The position numbers and the translations under genes were made by a program. From Streptomyces atratus (GTDB lineage: Bacteria > Actinomycetota > Actinomycetes > Streptomycetales > Streptomycetaceae): 64,000 nucleotides of DNA. The stretch spans positions 586,499 to 650,498 of the forward strand of contig NZ_FPJO01000001.1 of NCBI RefSeq assembly GCF_900119365.1, written 5' to 3'. The notes under the pieces were generated by a model. The model saw nothing but the letters and a program-made list of their open reading frames with translations, had not been told where the DNA came from and searched no databases. Shown piece after piece: positions 33,076 through 42,571 of the stretch; position 1 is the first letter of the stretch, and each line of letters starts with the position of its first letter.

Positions 33076-33645
33076 TCACTGGCCCACCCTTCCGTCGATG
33101 CACTCGCGCAGCAGGTCGGCCTGCCCGCAGTGCCGGGCGTACTCCTCGATCCTGTGCACCAGCAGCGACCGGACGGAGATCCTGTCCTTCCCCAGCCGCT
33201 CGCCCAGGTCCGGGTGCCCGGCCAGCGCGGCGTCGGTCGCGGCCTGCTCGCGCTCCAGATCGGCGTAGGCGGAGTCGACCACGGCCTGATCGGCGACGGC
33301 TCCGTCGAAGTCCGCGTCACGCTTGCCGTACAGCTTGGGCAGCGGTTCACCGTCGGTGATCCAGTTGCGCCAGTCCCGTTCCACCTCGGCGAGGTGGCGC
33401 AGGAGGCCGAGCAGCGACATCGTCGACGGCGGGACCGACCGCCGGGCCAGCTGCTCCGCGTCCAGGCCCTCGCACTTCATCCGCAGGGTCAGCCGGTAGT
33501 CGGTCAGGTAGTCCTGGAGCGTCGGGAGCTCGCCGTCCGGACCGGCTCCTTCCGAGTTGCGGGGGTCGTCGTCCGGGTCGGCCCACATATCGGGGTAGAC
33601 GGTGGCCTGGCTCCAGCGTGCGGGTTGATCACTCATGCGGGACAT
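33076..33645 (-). CDS. DinB-superfamily (DUF664-like) protein
   Basis: A 189-residue helical protein of the DinB/DUF664 type: TLQDYLTDYRLTLRMKCEGL, then SLLGLLRHLAEVERDWRNW with a metal-ligand His, and SVRSLLVHRIEEYARHCGQADLLRECID with a second His pair. Members in actinobacteria are suspected mycothiol-dependent enzymes. ATG 33645 or ATG 33636 may be the start. It stands alone, transcribed away from the riboswitch region. Confidence 0.8.
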   Translation of the reverse strand: MSRMSDQPARWSQATVYPDMWADPDDDPRNSEGAGPDGELPTLQDYLTDYRLTLRMKCEGLDAEQLARRSVPPSTMSLLGLLRHLAEVERDWRNWITDGEPLPKLYGKRDADFDGAVADQAVVDSAYADLEREQAATDAALAGHPDLGERLGKDRISVRSLLVHRIEEYARHCGQADLLRECIDGRVGQ

Positions 33646-33734
33646 GGTCGTCCGTTCTGGGCCGAACTCGCCAGTGGGTTTCCCGCGTTGCCGGAGAGCC
33701 GAAGCCGCCCCGGGCCCGTCCGGGCCCGCCCGGT

Positions 33735-33860
33735 AGAGTGTGCGGGTCGTCATCATGCCCGTTCAGGGGGAAGCCGGTGGGAATCCGGCACTGACCACGC
33801 AGCCGTGAGCCGTCGTCGCAGACGGTGAGTCGGAATGCCCTGTCCGCGGTCGTGACCGGC
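33735..33860 (+). ncRNA. Cobalamin (B12) riboswitch
   Basis: The conserved core is clear: GGGGGAAGCCGGTGGGAATC at about 33766-33785, then a CCGGCACTGACC segment, the B12-box-like CGCAGCCGTGAG (33799-33810), a variable hairpin, and GAGTCGGAATGCC (33826-33838). This order fits AdoCbl-sensing riboswitches. The outer edges are approximate. It sits about 110 bases before the start of the ECF operon, so high B12 should reduce expression of that operon. Confidence 0.92.
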
Positions 33861-33863
33861 TCG

Positions 33864-33886
33864 GACCACCGGACCCACCGGTGGTC
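33864..33886 (+). promoter_or_regulatory. Hairpin of the riboswitch expression platform
   Basis: GACCACCGG (33864-33872) pairs perfectly with CCGGTGGTC (33878-33886) around a 5-base loop, directly after the aptamer. It may be the terminator or anti-terminator element, although a second element controlling the ribosome-binding site at 33953-33959 is equally possible. Confidence 0.5.
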
Positions 33887-33971
33887 GGCACCGTCGAGGT
33901 ATACGGAGCCGGAGCCTGGTGCCTGAGCGTGCCTGTGCCCGGTTCACCCCGCAGGAGAGGCCCCGCCCGCC

Positions 33972-35246
33972 ATGACCGTACGCCGCAGCGCAGCAACGCT
34001 CGCCGCCACCGCCGCCGTGCTCTGCTCGGCCGCTGCGCCGGTCGCGGTCGCAGCGCCGTCCCCCTCGCCCTCGCCGTCCGCCGCACTGCCCGCCGGGCTG
34101 TACGGCACGAAGGACCCCACCTACGACGGGGTGTGGCGGCAGTCGACGTCCTTCCTCGCCCAGCGGGTCGAAGGGGTCACGCCGGCCGCGAAGTCGGTGG
34201 ACTGGCTGGTCTCCCAGCAGTGCGCCGACGGCTCCTACGCCGCGTTCCGGCCCGATGTCTCCAAGCCGTGCGACGCGAAGACGGTGCGGGACACCAATGC
34301 CACCGCGGCCGCCGCCCAGGCGCTGGTCGAGGTCGGCGGGCACCGGGAGACCGTGAACAACTCGGTGCGCTGGCTGAAGTCCGTGCAGAACGAGGACGGC
34401 GGCTGGGGCTACACCGCCGGCGCGCCCAGCGACGCCAACTCCACCTCCCTGGTGATCGGCGCCCTCGCCCGGCAGGGGCAGCGGCTCGCGGACATCACGA
34501 CCCCCGGCGGGAAGACCCCCTACGACCCGCTGCTCGCGCTCGCGATCCCGTGCGGCGGCAAGGACGGCGGTGCCTTCGCGTACCAGCCGGACAAGAAGGG
34601 AAAGCTCGCCGCGAACGGGGACGCCACCGCGGCCGCCGTGCTCGGCACGATGGGCAAGGCGATGGCCGTCGGGAACAACGCCGGGGGCAAGGCGCCCAGC
34701 TGCCACCCGGGCTCCGGCCTCACGCCCGAGCAGGCCGCCCAGAACGGCGCCCACTACCTCGTCGGCGCCCTCGCCGGCAGCAACCACCTGAACCAGGCGC
34801 CGATGCCCGGTGCCACCGACACCACCCCGCAGCCCGACTTCGGCAACACCGCCGACGCGGTCGTCGCGCTGTCCGCCTCGGGCCACCAGGACAAGGCGGC
34901 CGGGGCCATCGGCTGGCTGAAGAAGAACTCCGCGGACTGGGCCGCCCAAAGCGGCCCCGCCGCCTACGCCCAGCTGATCCTGGCCGCCCACTCGACCGGC
35001 AACGACGCCCGGGACTTCGGCGGCGTCGACCTGGTCGCCCGGCTGAACGCGGCCGGCCCCGAGCCCGCCGCCGTCGTGACGCCCGATCCGTCCGCCGACA
35101 CCGGGTACGAGGCCACCGAGAAGGACCAGGTCCACAGCGGCGACGACGTGATCGGCGGCGTGTGGTGGTACATCGGCATCGGCCTCGTCCTCTCCGCGAT
35201 CGCGTTCTTCCTGATCAGCGGCCGCCGGAAGAACAGGCAGCCGTGA
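33972..35246 (+). CDS. Secreted, membrane-anchored alpha/alpha-barrel protein of the B12-regulated operon
   Basis: A 424-residue protein with a signal peptide (about 1-28, ending VAVAA) and a C-terminal membrane segment near 398-416 followed by a basic tail (GRRKNRQP), so it should sit on the outer face of the membrane. The outer part has terpenoid-toroid-type repeats ([60 protein letters not shown]). Such folds are usually annotated prenyltransferase/squalene oxidase repeat, but the alpha6-alpha6 barrel is also the fold of transcobalamin and intrinsic factor. Given the riboswitch, a corrinoid-binding role is plausible; no ligand residue can be assigned. Its stop overlaps the next gene. Confidence 0.82.
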   Translation: MTVRRSAATLAATAAVLCSAAAPVAVAAPSPSPSPSAALPAGLYGTKDPTYDGVWRQSTSFLAQRVEGVTPAAKSVDWLVSQQCADGSYAAFRPDVSKPCDAKTVRDTNATAAAAQALVEVGGHRETVNNSVRWLKSVQNEDGGWGYTAGAPSDANSTSLVIGALARQGQRLADITTPGGKTPYDPLLALAIPCGGKDGGAFAYQPDKKGKLAANGDATAAAVLGTMGKAMAVGNNAGGKAPSCHPGSGLTPEQAAQNGAHYLVGALAGSNHLNQAPMPGATDTTPQPDFGNTADAVVALSASGHQDKAAGAIGWLKKNSADWAAQSGPAAYAQLILAAHSTGNDARDFGGVDLVARLNAAGPEPAAVVTPDPSADTGYEATEKDQVHSGDDVIGGVWWYIGIGLVLSAIAFFLISGRRKNRQP

Positions 35247-35947
35247 GGCGCGCGGGACGGGCCACCGCGCTGCTGGTGGTCCTCGGCGCCGTCCTGGCCG
35301 TGCTCGGCGCGGGACCGGCCCAGGCGGCCGGCTACCGGTACTGGTCGTTCTGGGAGAGCTCCGGCTCCGGCTGGACGTACGCCACCCAGGGCCCGTCCCT
35401 GGTCCGGCCGGACGACGGGGCGGTGCAGGGTTTCCGGTTCTCGGTGAGCGAGGACTCCCAGGACTCGGCGAAGCCGCGCCGCACCCCCGACTTCACCAAG
35501 ATCTGCGCCGGCACCCCGGCCAAGGACGGCACCAAGCGGATCGCGCTCGTCATCGACCCGGGCACGGCCGCGGACGCCCCGGCCGGTGAGACACCGCCCG
35601 CGCCGCGCACCGCGTGCGCGCGGGTGAGCCCCGACGCGAGCGCCGCGGAGGCGCTCGCCGCGGTGGCGAAGCCGCTGCGGTACAGCAGCGACGCGATGCT
35701 CTGCGCGATCACCGGCTACCCGGCCTCGGGCTGCGGCGAGCAGGTCTCCGGCGACGGGCAGGGCACGCCTGCCGGATCCGCCTCCGCCTCGGCCGCACCG
35801 GCCGGGTCCGCCGCCTCCTCCGCCTCCTCCGGCTCGGGCGGCTCGGGCGGCTCCTCCGGCCCGTCCGCCGGGGTGCTCGTCGGGGTCGGCGCCGTTCTCC
35901 TCCTCGGCGTCGCCGCGGTCGTGCAGTCCCGCCGCCGCCGCGGATGA
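35243..35947 (+). CDS. SCO2322-type secreted protein with C-terminal membrane anchor
   Basis: A 234-residue protein: signal peptide 1-28, a small outer domain beginning YRYWSFWESSGSGWTYATQG with two cysteine pairs (one including SSDAMLCAITGYPASGCGEQ), then a Ser/Gly/Ala-rich linker, a membrane segment (about 208-226) and a basic tail QSRRRRG. I recognise it as the SCO2322 family, named after the S. coelicolor gene found in the same context. GTG 35243 overlaps the preceding stop. It probably works with the barrel protein as a surface component of the transporter. Its function is not established. Confidence 0.78.
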   Translation: MRRAGRATALLVVLGAVLAVLGAGPAQAAGYRYWSFWESSGSGWTYATQGPSLVRPDDGAVQGFRFSVSEDSQDSAKPRRTPDFTKICAGTPAKDGTKRIALVIDPGTAADAPAGETPPAPRTACARVSPDASAAEALAAVAKPLRYSSDAMLCAITGYPASGCGEQVSGDGQGTPAGSASASAAPAGSAASSASSGSGGSGGSSGPSAGVLVGVGAVLLLGVAAVVQSRRRRG

Positions 35948-37101
35948 CCGCCCCGACCGGCTCCGCTGTCCTGGCGCGCAGCCGTCCGCTGCGCGCCCCC
36001 GAGGCGAACCGGAGCAACGCCCTGCCCGCCGGGGCCTGGTGGCTGTGGGCGCTCGGCCTCGCCACCGCCGCGTCCCGGACCACCAATCCACTGCTGCTCG
36101 GGCTGCTGGTGGGGGTGGCCGGTTACGTCGTGGCGGCGCGCCGTACGGACGCGCCGTGGGCGCGTTCGTACGGGGCGTTCATCAGGATCGGGCTGTTCGT
36201 CGTCGGTGTGCGGCTGGTCTTCTCCGTCTTTCTCGGTTCACCGATCCCCGGTACCCACACGGTGTTCACGCTCCCCGAGGTACCGCTGCCCGACTGGGCG
36301 AAGGGGGTCAGGATCGGTGGCCGGGTCACCGCCGAGCAGCTGGTCTTCGCGCTGTACGACGGGGCGAAGCTGGCCACCCTGCTGATCTGCGTCGGTGCGG
36401 CGAACTCGCTCGCCAACCCGGCCCGGCTGCTGAAGTCGCTGCCGGGCGCGCTGTACGAGGCGGGCGTCGCGGTCGTCGTCGCGATGACGTTCGCGCCGAA
36501 CATGGTCGCCGACGTGATGCGGCTGCGCACCGCACGGCGACTGCGGGGCCGTCCGACCGGCGGCGTCAAGGCGGTCCTCCAGATCGGGCTGCCGGTCCTG
36601 GAGGGCGCGCTGGAGCGGTCGGTCGCGGTGGCGGCGTCGATGGACGCGCGTGGATACGGGCGCACCGCCCAGGTCCCGCCCGCCGTCCGGCACACCACGA
36701 ACGTCCTCACCCTCGGCGGGCTGCTCGGGGTGTGCGCCGGTACGTACGGTCTGCTGGCCGCGCAGGGTGCGGTGTACGGGCTGCCGCTGCTGATCGCCGG
36801 GCTCGTCGCCGCGGCGGCGGGGCTGCGGCTCGGCGGGGCCCGTTCGGTGCGTACCCGCTACCGGCCCGACCGGTGGGGTGCGCGGGCCTGGCTGGTGGCG
36901 GGCTCGGGGGTCGCGGTGGCGGTGGCGATGATCTGGGCGGGCAATGTCGACGAGGCGGCGCTGCACCCCGGGGTCGTACCGCTGATCGCGCCGGTGCTTC
37001 CGCTGTGGCCCGCGGCCTCAGTGCTGATCGGGCTGCTGCCCGCGGTGGTGGCGCCGGTGCCGCCGTCGGCGGGCGCCCCTCGTTCCAAGGAGATCCAGTG
37101 A
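35944..37101 (+). CDS. ecfT: ECF transporter transmembrane component T
   Basis: A 385-residue membrane protein of the EcfT/CbiQ family. There are about eight hydrophobic segments, with the cytoplasmic coupling-helix motif ARG in MDARGYG at about residue 240, and a preceding second coupling motif near RLRTARRLRGR. ATG 35944 overlaps the SCO2322-type stop. It would link the S component to the ATPase. The C-terminal third adds extra membrane segments compared with minimal EcfT proteins of about 260 residues. Confidence 0.85.
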   Translation: MTAPTGSAVLARSRPLRAPEANRSNALPAGAWWLWALGLATAASRTTNPLLLGLLVGVAGYVVAARRTDAPWARSYGAFIRIGLFVVGVRLVFSVFLGSPIPGTHTVFTLPEVPLPDWAKGVRIGGRVTAEQLVFALYDGAKLATLLICVGAANSLANPARLLKSLPGALYEAGVAVVVAMTFAPNMVADVMRLRTARRLRGRPTGGVKAVLQIGLPVLEGALERSVAVAASMDARGYGRTAQVPPAVRHTTNVLTLGGLLGVCAGTYGLLAAQGAVYGLPLLIAGLVAAAAGLRLGGARSVRTRYRPDRWGARAWLVAGSGVAVAVAMIWAGNVDEAALHPGVVPLIAPVLPLWPAASVLIGLLPAVVAPVPPSAGAPRSKEIQ

Positions 37102-38810
37102 TCCGGTTCGAGCAGGTCTCGGTGCATTACGAAGGGGCGGCGCGTGCCACCCTCTCCGGGGTCGATCTGACCGTTCCCGAAGGCGAGTTGGTGCTGCTCG
37201 TCGGCCCGTCCGGAGTCGGCAAGTCGACGCTGCTCGGTGCCGTTTCGGGTCTGGTGCCGCACTTCACCGGCGGCACGCTGAGCGGCCGGGTCACGGTCGA
37301 CGGGCGCGACACCCGTACCCACAAGCCGCGTGAACTCGCCGATCTGGTCGGCACGGTGGGTCAGGACCCGCTCTCCCACTTCGTCACCGACACGGTCGAG
37401 GACGAGCTGGCGTACGGCATGGAGTCGCTGGGCCTGGCCCCCGACGTGATGCGGCGGCGGGTCGAGGAGACCCTGGACCTGCTGGGGCTCGCCGGGCTGC
37501 GCGACCGGCCGATCGCCACGCTCTCCGGCGGGCAGCAGCAGCGGGTCGCGATCGGTTCCGTCCTCACCCCGCACCCGAAGGTCCTGGTCCTCGACGAGCC
37601 GACGTCCGCGCTGGACCCGGCGGCGGCCGAGGAGGTCCTCGCCGTGCTGCAGCGGCTGGTGCACGACCTGGGGACGACGGTCCTGATGGCGGAGCACCGG
37701 CTGGAGCGGGTGGTGCAGTACGCGGACCAGGTCGTCCTGCTGCCGTCGCCGGGCGCCGCCCCGGTCATGGGCGCGCCGGCGGACGTCATGGCCGTCTCCC
37801 CGGTCCACCCGCCGGTCGTCGCGCTGGGCCGGCTGGCGGGGTGGGAGCCGCTGCCGCTCTCGGTCCGTGACGCCCGGCGCCGGGCGGCGGGCCTGCGTGA
37901 GCGGCTCGCCCCGGTGCGGCCGCCCGCTCCGGAGCCGGTGACCGCCCCCGCCCTGCCCGCCCTGGCCCCCTCCCCCGTGCGGCGCGGCGCCCTGGCCCGG
38001 CTGCTGGGTCGCGGCGCGCGGACGCCCGACGTGCCCGAGCCCGTCGCCGACGTCACGGCCCGGGTCGAGCGGCTCGGCGTACGGCGCGGCCGGGTCGAGG
38101 CGCTGCGCCGGGTGACGCTCACCGTCGCCCCCGGCGAGGCCGTCGCACTGATGGGCCGCAACGGCGCGGGCAAGTCCACCCTGCTGGCCACGCTCGTCGG
38201 CATGGTCGAGCCCACCACCGGCACCGTCCTGGTCGGCGGCCGGACCCCGCACCGCACCGAGCCCCGCGACATGGTGCGCCGGGTCGGACTCGTACCGCAG
38301 GAGCCACGGGATCTGCTGTACGCGGACACCGTCGCCGCCGAGTGCGCCGCGGCCGACAGCGACGCGGGGGCCGCCCCCGGCAGCTGCCGGGCCCTGGTCT
38401 CCGAACTGCTGCCGGGCGTGCCGGACGACACCCATCCCCGCGATCTCTCCGAGGGCCAGCGCCTCGCGCTCGCCCTGGCGGTCGTGCTCACCGCGCGGCC
38501 CCCGCTGCTGCTCCTGGACGAGCCGACCCGCGGCCTGGACTACGCGGCGAAGGCCCGGCTGGTCGGGGTGCTCCGGGGCCTCGCGGCCGACGGTCACGCG
38601 ATCGTGCTGGCCACGCACGATGTGGAGCTCGCCGCCGAGCTGGCGCACCGGGTGGTGATCCTCGCCGACGGGGAGACCGTCGCGGACGGCGAGACCCGGC
38701 AGGTGGTGGTCTCGTCCCCGGCCTTCGCGCCGCAGACCGCGAAGATCCTCGCCCCGCAGAAGTGGCTGACCGTGGCGCAGGTGCGCGCCGCGCTGGGAGA
38801 GCCGTCGTGA
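37098..38810 (+). CDS. Fused double-domain ECF ATPase
   Basis: A 570-residue protein with two ATPase domains in tandem, equal to EcfA1 and EcfA2 in one chain. Domain 1: Walker A GPSGVGKST (about 36), signature LSGGQQQR (about 141), Walker B VLVLDEPTSALD. A Pro/Ala-rich linker of about 70 residues follows. Domain 2: Walker A GRNGAGKST (about 353), signature LSEGQRLA (about 450), Walker B LLLLDEPTRGLD. Both sites look competent. GTG 37098 overlaps the ecfT stop. Confidence 0.88.
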   Translation: MIRFEQVSVHYEGAARATLSGVDLTVPEGELVLLVGPSGVGKSTLLGAVSGLVPHFTGGTLSGRVTVDGRDTRTHKPRELADLVGTVGQDPLSHFVTDTVEDELAYGMESLGLAPDVMRRRVEETLDLLGLAGLRDRPIATLSGGQQQRVAIGSVLTPHPKVLVLDEPTSALDPAAAEEVLAVLQRLVHDLGTTVLMAEHRLERVVQYADQVVLLPSPGAAPVMGAPADVMAVSPVHPPVVALGRLAGWEPLPLSVRDARRRAAGLRERLAPVRPPAPEPVTAPALPALAPSPVRRGALARLLGRGARTPDVPEPVADVTARVERLGVRRGRVEALRRVTLTVAPGEAVALMGRNGAGKSTLLATLVGMVEPTTGTVLVGGRTPHRTEPRDMVRRVGLVPQEPRDLLYADTVAAECAAADSDAGAAPGSCRALVSELLPGVPDDTHPRDLSEGQRLALALAVVLTARPPLLLLDEPTRGLDYAAKARLVGVLRGLAADGHAIVLATHDVELAAELAHRVVILADGETVADGETRQVVVSSPAFAPQTAKILAPQKWLTVAQVRAALGEPS

Positions 38811-39625
38811 GCGGGCGCCAGGTGCGTCCGGTACGGCTCGGGCCCCGTGCGATCGCCGCGCTCGTCATCGTCAGCGCGATCGGGGTGGTCGCTTTCGGCT
38901 GGCCGCTGCTGGCCGGCCCCGGTGCCGGTCTGGCGCACTCGCAGGACGCGCCGTGGCTGTTCGCCGCGCTGCTGCCGCTGCTGGTCGGAGTGGTCGTCGC
39001 GATGATCGCGGACTCCGGTCTGGACGCGAAGGCGGTGGCGATGCTGGGGGTGCTGGCCGCGGTCGGCGCCGCCCTGCGCCCGCTGGGGGCGGGCACGGCG
39101 GGGCTGGAGCCGATGTTCTTCCTGATGGTGCTGAGCGGCCGGGTGCTCGGGCCCGGCTTCGGCTTCGTGCTCGGCTCGGTGACCATGTTCGCCTCCGCGC
39201 TGCTCACCGGCGGGGTGGGGCCGTGGATGCCGTTCCAGATGCTGTCGATGGGCTGGTTCGCGATGGGCGCGGGCCTGCTGCCGGGCCCGGACCGGCTGCG
39301 CGGGCGGGCCGAGCTGCTGATGCTGGCGGGGTTCGGCTTCGTGGCGTCGTTCGCGTACGGCACGGTGATGAACCTGTACGGCTGGACGATCGTGCCCGGT
39401 CTCGGCTCGGGCATCGCCTTCCACCCGGGCGATCCGCTGGCGGACAACCTGGTCCGCTTCCTCGCGTACTGCCTGGCCACCTCGCTCGGTTGGGACCTGG
39501 GCCGGGCGGTGCTCACCGCGGTGCTGACGCTGGCGGTCGGCCCGGCGCTGCTGAAGGCGCTGCGGCGGGCCACCCGCCGCGCCAACTTCGAGGCCCAGGT
39601 CACATTTGACGCTCCCCGCGAGTGA
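38807..39625 (+). CDS. ECF transporter S (substrate-binding) component
   Basis: A 272-residue membrane protein with about seven hydrophobic segments and Ala/Gly-rich helices expected for S components. It begins after a basic N-terminal tail, and the motif MLGVLAAVGAALRPLGAGTAG at the third segment is like the Ala-rich helix that contacts EcfT. GTG 38807 overlaps the ATPase stop, completing a five-gene coupled operon. The riboswitch argues for a corrinoid or cobalt ligand. A separate small CbiN/CbiM pair is not present, which favours B12 over cobalt, though not conclusively. Confidence 0.82.
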   Translation: MSGRQVRPVRLGPRAIAALVIVSAIGVVAFGWPLLAGPGAGLAHSQDAPWLFAALLPLLVGVVVAMIADSGLDAKAVAMLGVLAAVGAALRPLGAGTAGLEPMFFLMVLSGRVLGPGFGFVLGSVTMFASALLTGGVGPWMPFQMLSMGWFAMGAGLLPGPDRLRGRAELLMLAGFGFVASFAYGTVMNLYGWTIVPGLGSGIAFHPGDPLADNLVRFLAYCLATSLGWDLGRAVLTAVLTLAVGPALLKALRRATRRANFEAQVTFDAPRE

Positions 39626-40025
39626 GGGCTCCCACAGGACCTCGGTCCACCACTACCGGGGGCAGTGGTCGCCCCGGGGCCGGACCCTCGCCCCGGCGCC
39701 CGCGCCGACCTGCCGCGACGCCCACCGGGCGGCCGGGGCGGTCCGGGTCCTTCGGGTCCGGGTGCCGGGCGGGCTCGTACCCGGGGTCGTTGCGGTGGTT
39801 GAAAGCCGCCGCCGACACTGGATGAGTCGCCGAGCACCGCAGGGTCCGCCGAACCGGGCCGCGGTCGACGAAGACCGGTCGGGGCCTTCGCCGTGCCCGC
39901 GTCCGTACCCTGCCACCCGCCGGGGTGATTAGTGCACTTGATATCACTTGGCCAACTTAATTACTCGTTAGTCCATCTAGGCGCATTTGACTCGCCCGTC
40001 CATTCCCGGCGGCCATCCGCGCGTT
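39626..40025. other. Intergenic region with AT-rich promoter-like segment
   Basis: About 300 GC-rich bases followed by a distinctly AT-richer segment (39930-39985) just ahead of the next gene, which probably holds its promoter. On the minus strand a 72-codon frame (39600-39818, GTG start) has Streptomyces-like third positions but no recognisable product and overlaps the S-component end. It was not called as a gene. Confidence 0.4.
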
Positions 40026-40787
40026 GTGAATCTCGTGGAACCACGAGACTTCTGGGAGCGGAACACCGTCCTGGCGGAAGCTTTCTGCGCCAGCGACGAA
40101 CGCATGCGCCGGGCACAGGCGTTGCTGGACGAGACGCAGGCGGAGCGAAGCAGAACGCTGGCCGCCTTCGCCGTCACGGTCGGTGACGACGGATCGATCG
40201 CTGACCTGATGGGCCTGAACGAGCGCGAAGTGCGATTAGCTCGACGCACTGTCGGCCGCACCGACGCACGGTCCCTCGCCGAGAAGCTCCTGAGCCGGTT
40301 CTCGTCCCGGGCGGGCGAATCGGCGGCGGAGCCTGCCGCCGCGCCGGAGAACCCCCTGCCGCGCCCGGCCGACGAGACCCCTCCACCGCCGCCCAAGGCC
40401 CCGCAGCCCGCCCCACCACCGACTGCGCCCCCGGCCCCGGTCTCGGCCCCCGCACCGGCCACGACCGGGACCCTGGCCTACATCCCGTCGCAGTCTCCGC
40501 CCGTCGAGGTGGAGAACACCGTCATCTGGTCGCCGAGCATGGACTCCGTGCTGCTGTGGAGCTGGGAGTCCGGTCTCGATCTGCAGACGGTGGCCGCCGA
40601 ACTCGGCCTGGAGGTACGCACACTGCTGATGCGCGTACAGGAACTCGCCAACGACGGGCTGCTCACTCTCGCAACCCCGGTCGCGGACGTCGGCCGGTCC
40701 GGGCGGCACCGACGCCACCACCACGAGGAGGGATACGCGGCGCTGTTCAGCCCCACCGCCACCTTCCCCACCCACGTGTCGTACTGA
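40026..40787 (+). CDS. Hypothetical protein with Pro-rich hinge and putative HTH ends
   Basis: A 253-residue soluble protein. The N-terminal part (about 1-95) is helical (FWERNTVLAEAFCASDERMR) and includes a segment like a DNA-binding helix pair (IADLMGLNEREVRLARRTV). A strongly Pro/Ala-rich hinge covers about 105-160. The C-terminal part has LDLQTVAAELGLEVRTLLMR, also HTH-like, and a His-rich stretch (HRRHHHEE). The start is uncertain: GTG 40026, GTG 40035 or TTG 39987 are in frame and none has a clear ribosome site, so a leaderless message is possible. No family was recognised. Confidence 0.7.
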   Translation: MNLVEPRDFWERNTVLAEAFCASDERMRRAQALLDETQAERSRTLAAFAVTVGDDGSIADLMGLNEREVRLARRTVGRTDARSLAEKLLSRFSSRAGESAAEPAAAPENPLPRPADETPPPPPKAPQPAPPPTAPPAPVSAPAPATTGTLAYIPSQSPPVEVENTVIWSPSMDSVLLWSWESGLDLQTVAAELGLEVRTLLMRVQELANDGLLTLATPVADVGRSGRHRRHHHEEGYAALFSPTATFPTHVSY

Positions 40788-41022
40788 GACACACCCCCCG
40801 TCGCCCCGGCGACGCGGGCCCCGGCCGGACGACCGGCCGGGGTTCCCTGCCCTGCGCGGTGCCCTGGCGCTGCGCCCCCGGTGTCCCGGCGGGCTGTTGT
40901 GCCACGGCCGGCGCGGCGCCGAGGGAGGCGAGGACCAGCGCGGCGGCGGCCGTCGTCCGGCGGGCGATGCACCGGTCCCTGCGCGAAGTCTGACGCCCCG
41001 TACTGCTGTTGTCGCTTTCCAT
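40747..41022 (-). CDS. Possible small secreted protein
   Basis: A 91-residue frame from ATG 41022 with a plausible signal peptide (basic start, then TTAAAALVLASLGAAPAVAQ with an AVA-Q cleavage pattern). The mature part is low-complexity and the end overlaps the preceding gene by 41 bases and reads through the hairpin at 40819-40842. There is no good ribosome site. It may be real, truncated or spurious. Confidence 0.3.
   Translation of the reverse strand: MESDNSSTGRQTSRRDRCIARRTTAAAALVLASLGAAPAVAQQPAGTPGAQRQGTAQGREPRPVVRPGPASPGRRGVCLSTTRGWGRWRWG
40819..40842 (+). terminator. Hairpin terminator
   Basis: CCCCGGCCGG pairs perfectly with CCGGCCGGGG around an ACGA loop, 32 bases after the stop of the Pro-rich hypothetical gene. 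Confidence 0.8.
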
Positions 41023-41121
41023 GACGGCGACGCCAGGCGGCCGGGCGCCGCACCGGCATCGGCGTGGGCCCCGGCCCAAGGTGCACCTGACAACACCCCG
41101 GACCAGGAGCCAACCTGCCCC

Positions 41122-42366
<1,245 letters not shown>

Positions 42367-42486
42367 TTAGCAGTCTTATGAGGCTTACCCCCGGTACGCA
42401 AGAGTGCTGCACGCTCCTTGCGTCCGCTTCATACCGACCCCACTCACTCTTCACGCAACAGAACGGACCGCCACTCTTGCCAGTTG

Positions 42487-42500
42487 TAGAACTCGTTACT
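42487..42500. promoter_or_regulatory. KstR-like box at the CYP125 promoter
   Basis: TAGAACTCGTTACT fits TNNAACNNGTTNNA except at the last base. It lies 72 bases upstream of the P450 start codon, on the opposite side of the intergenic region from the first box, so each divergent gene appears to have its own operator. Confidence 0.6.
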
Positions 42501-42571
42501 ACCTTTCCTTCATCATCTGATGGGTCGTCAGGCACCTTCCGGGCGGCCCTCGGACCGACCTGGAGCTGCCG

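Noticed and set aside
39600..39818. A 72-codon minus-strand frame after the S-component gene
   Set aside because: Codon bias is fair, but the peptide is low in complexity, no family was recognised, and it overlaps the end of the ECF operon.
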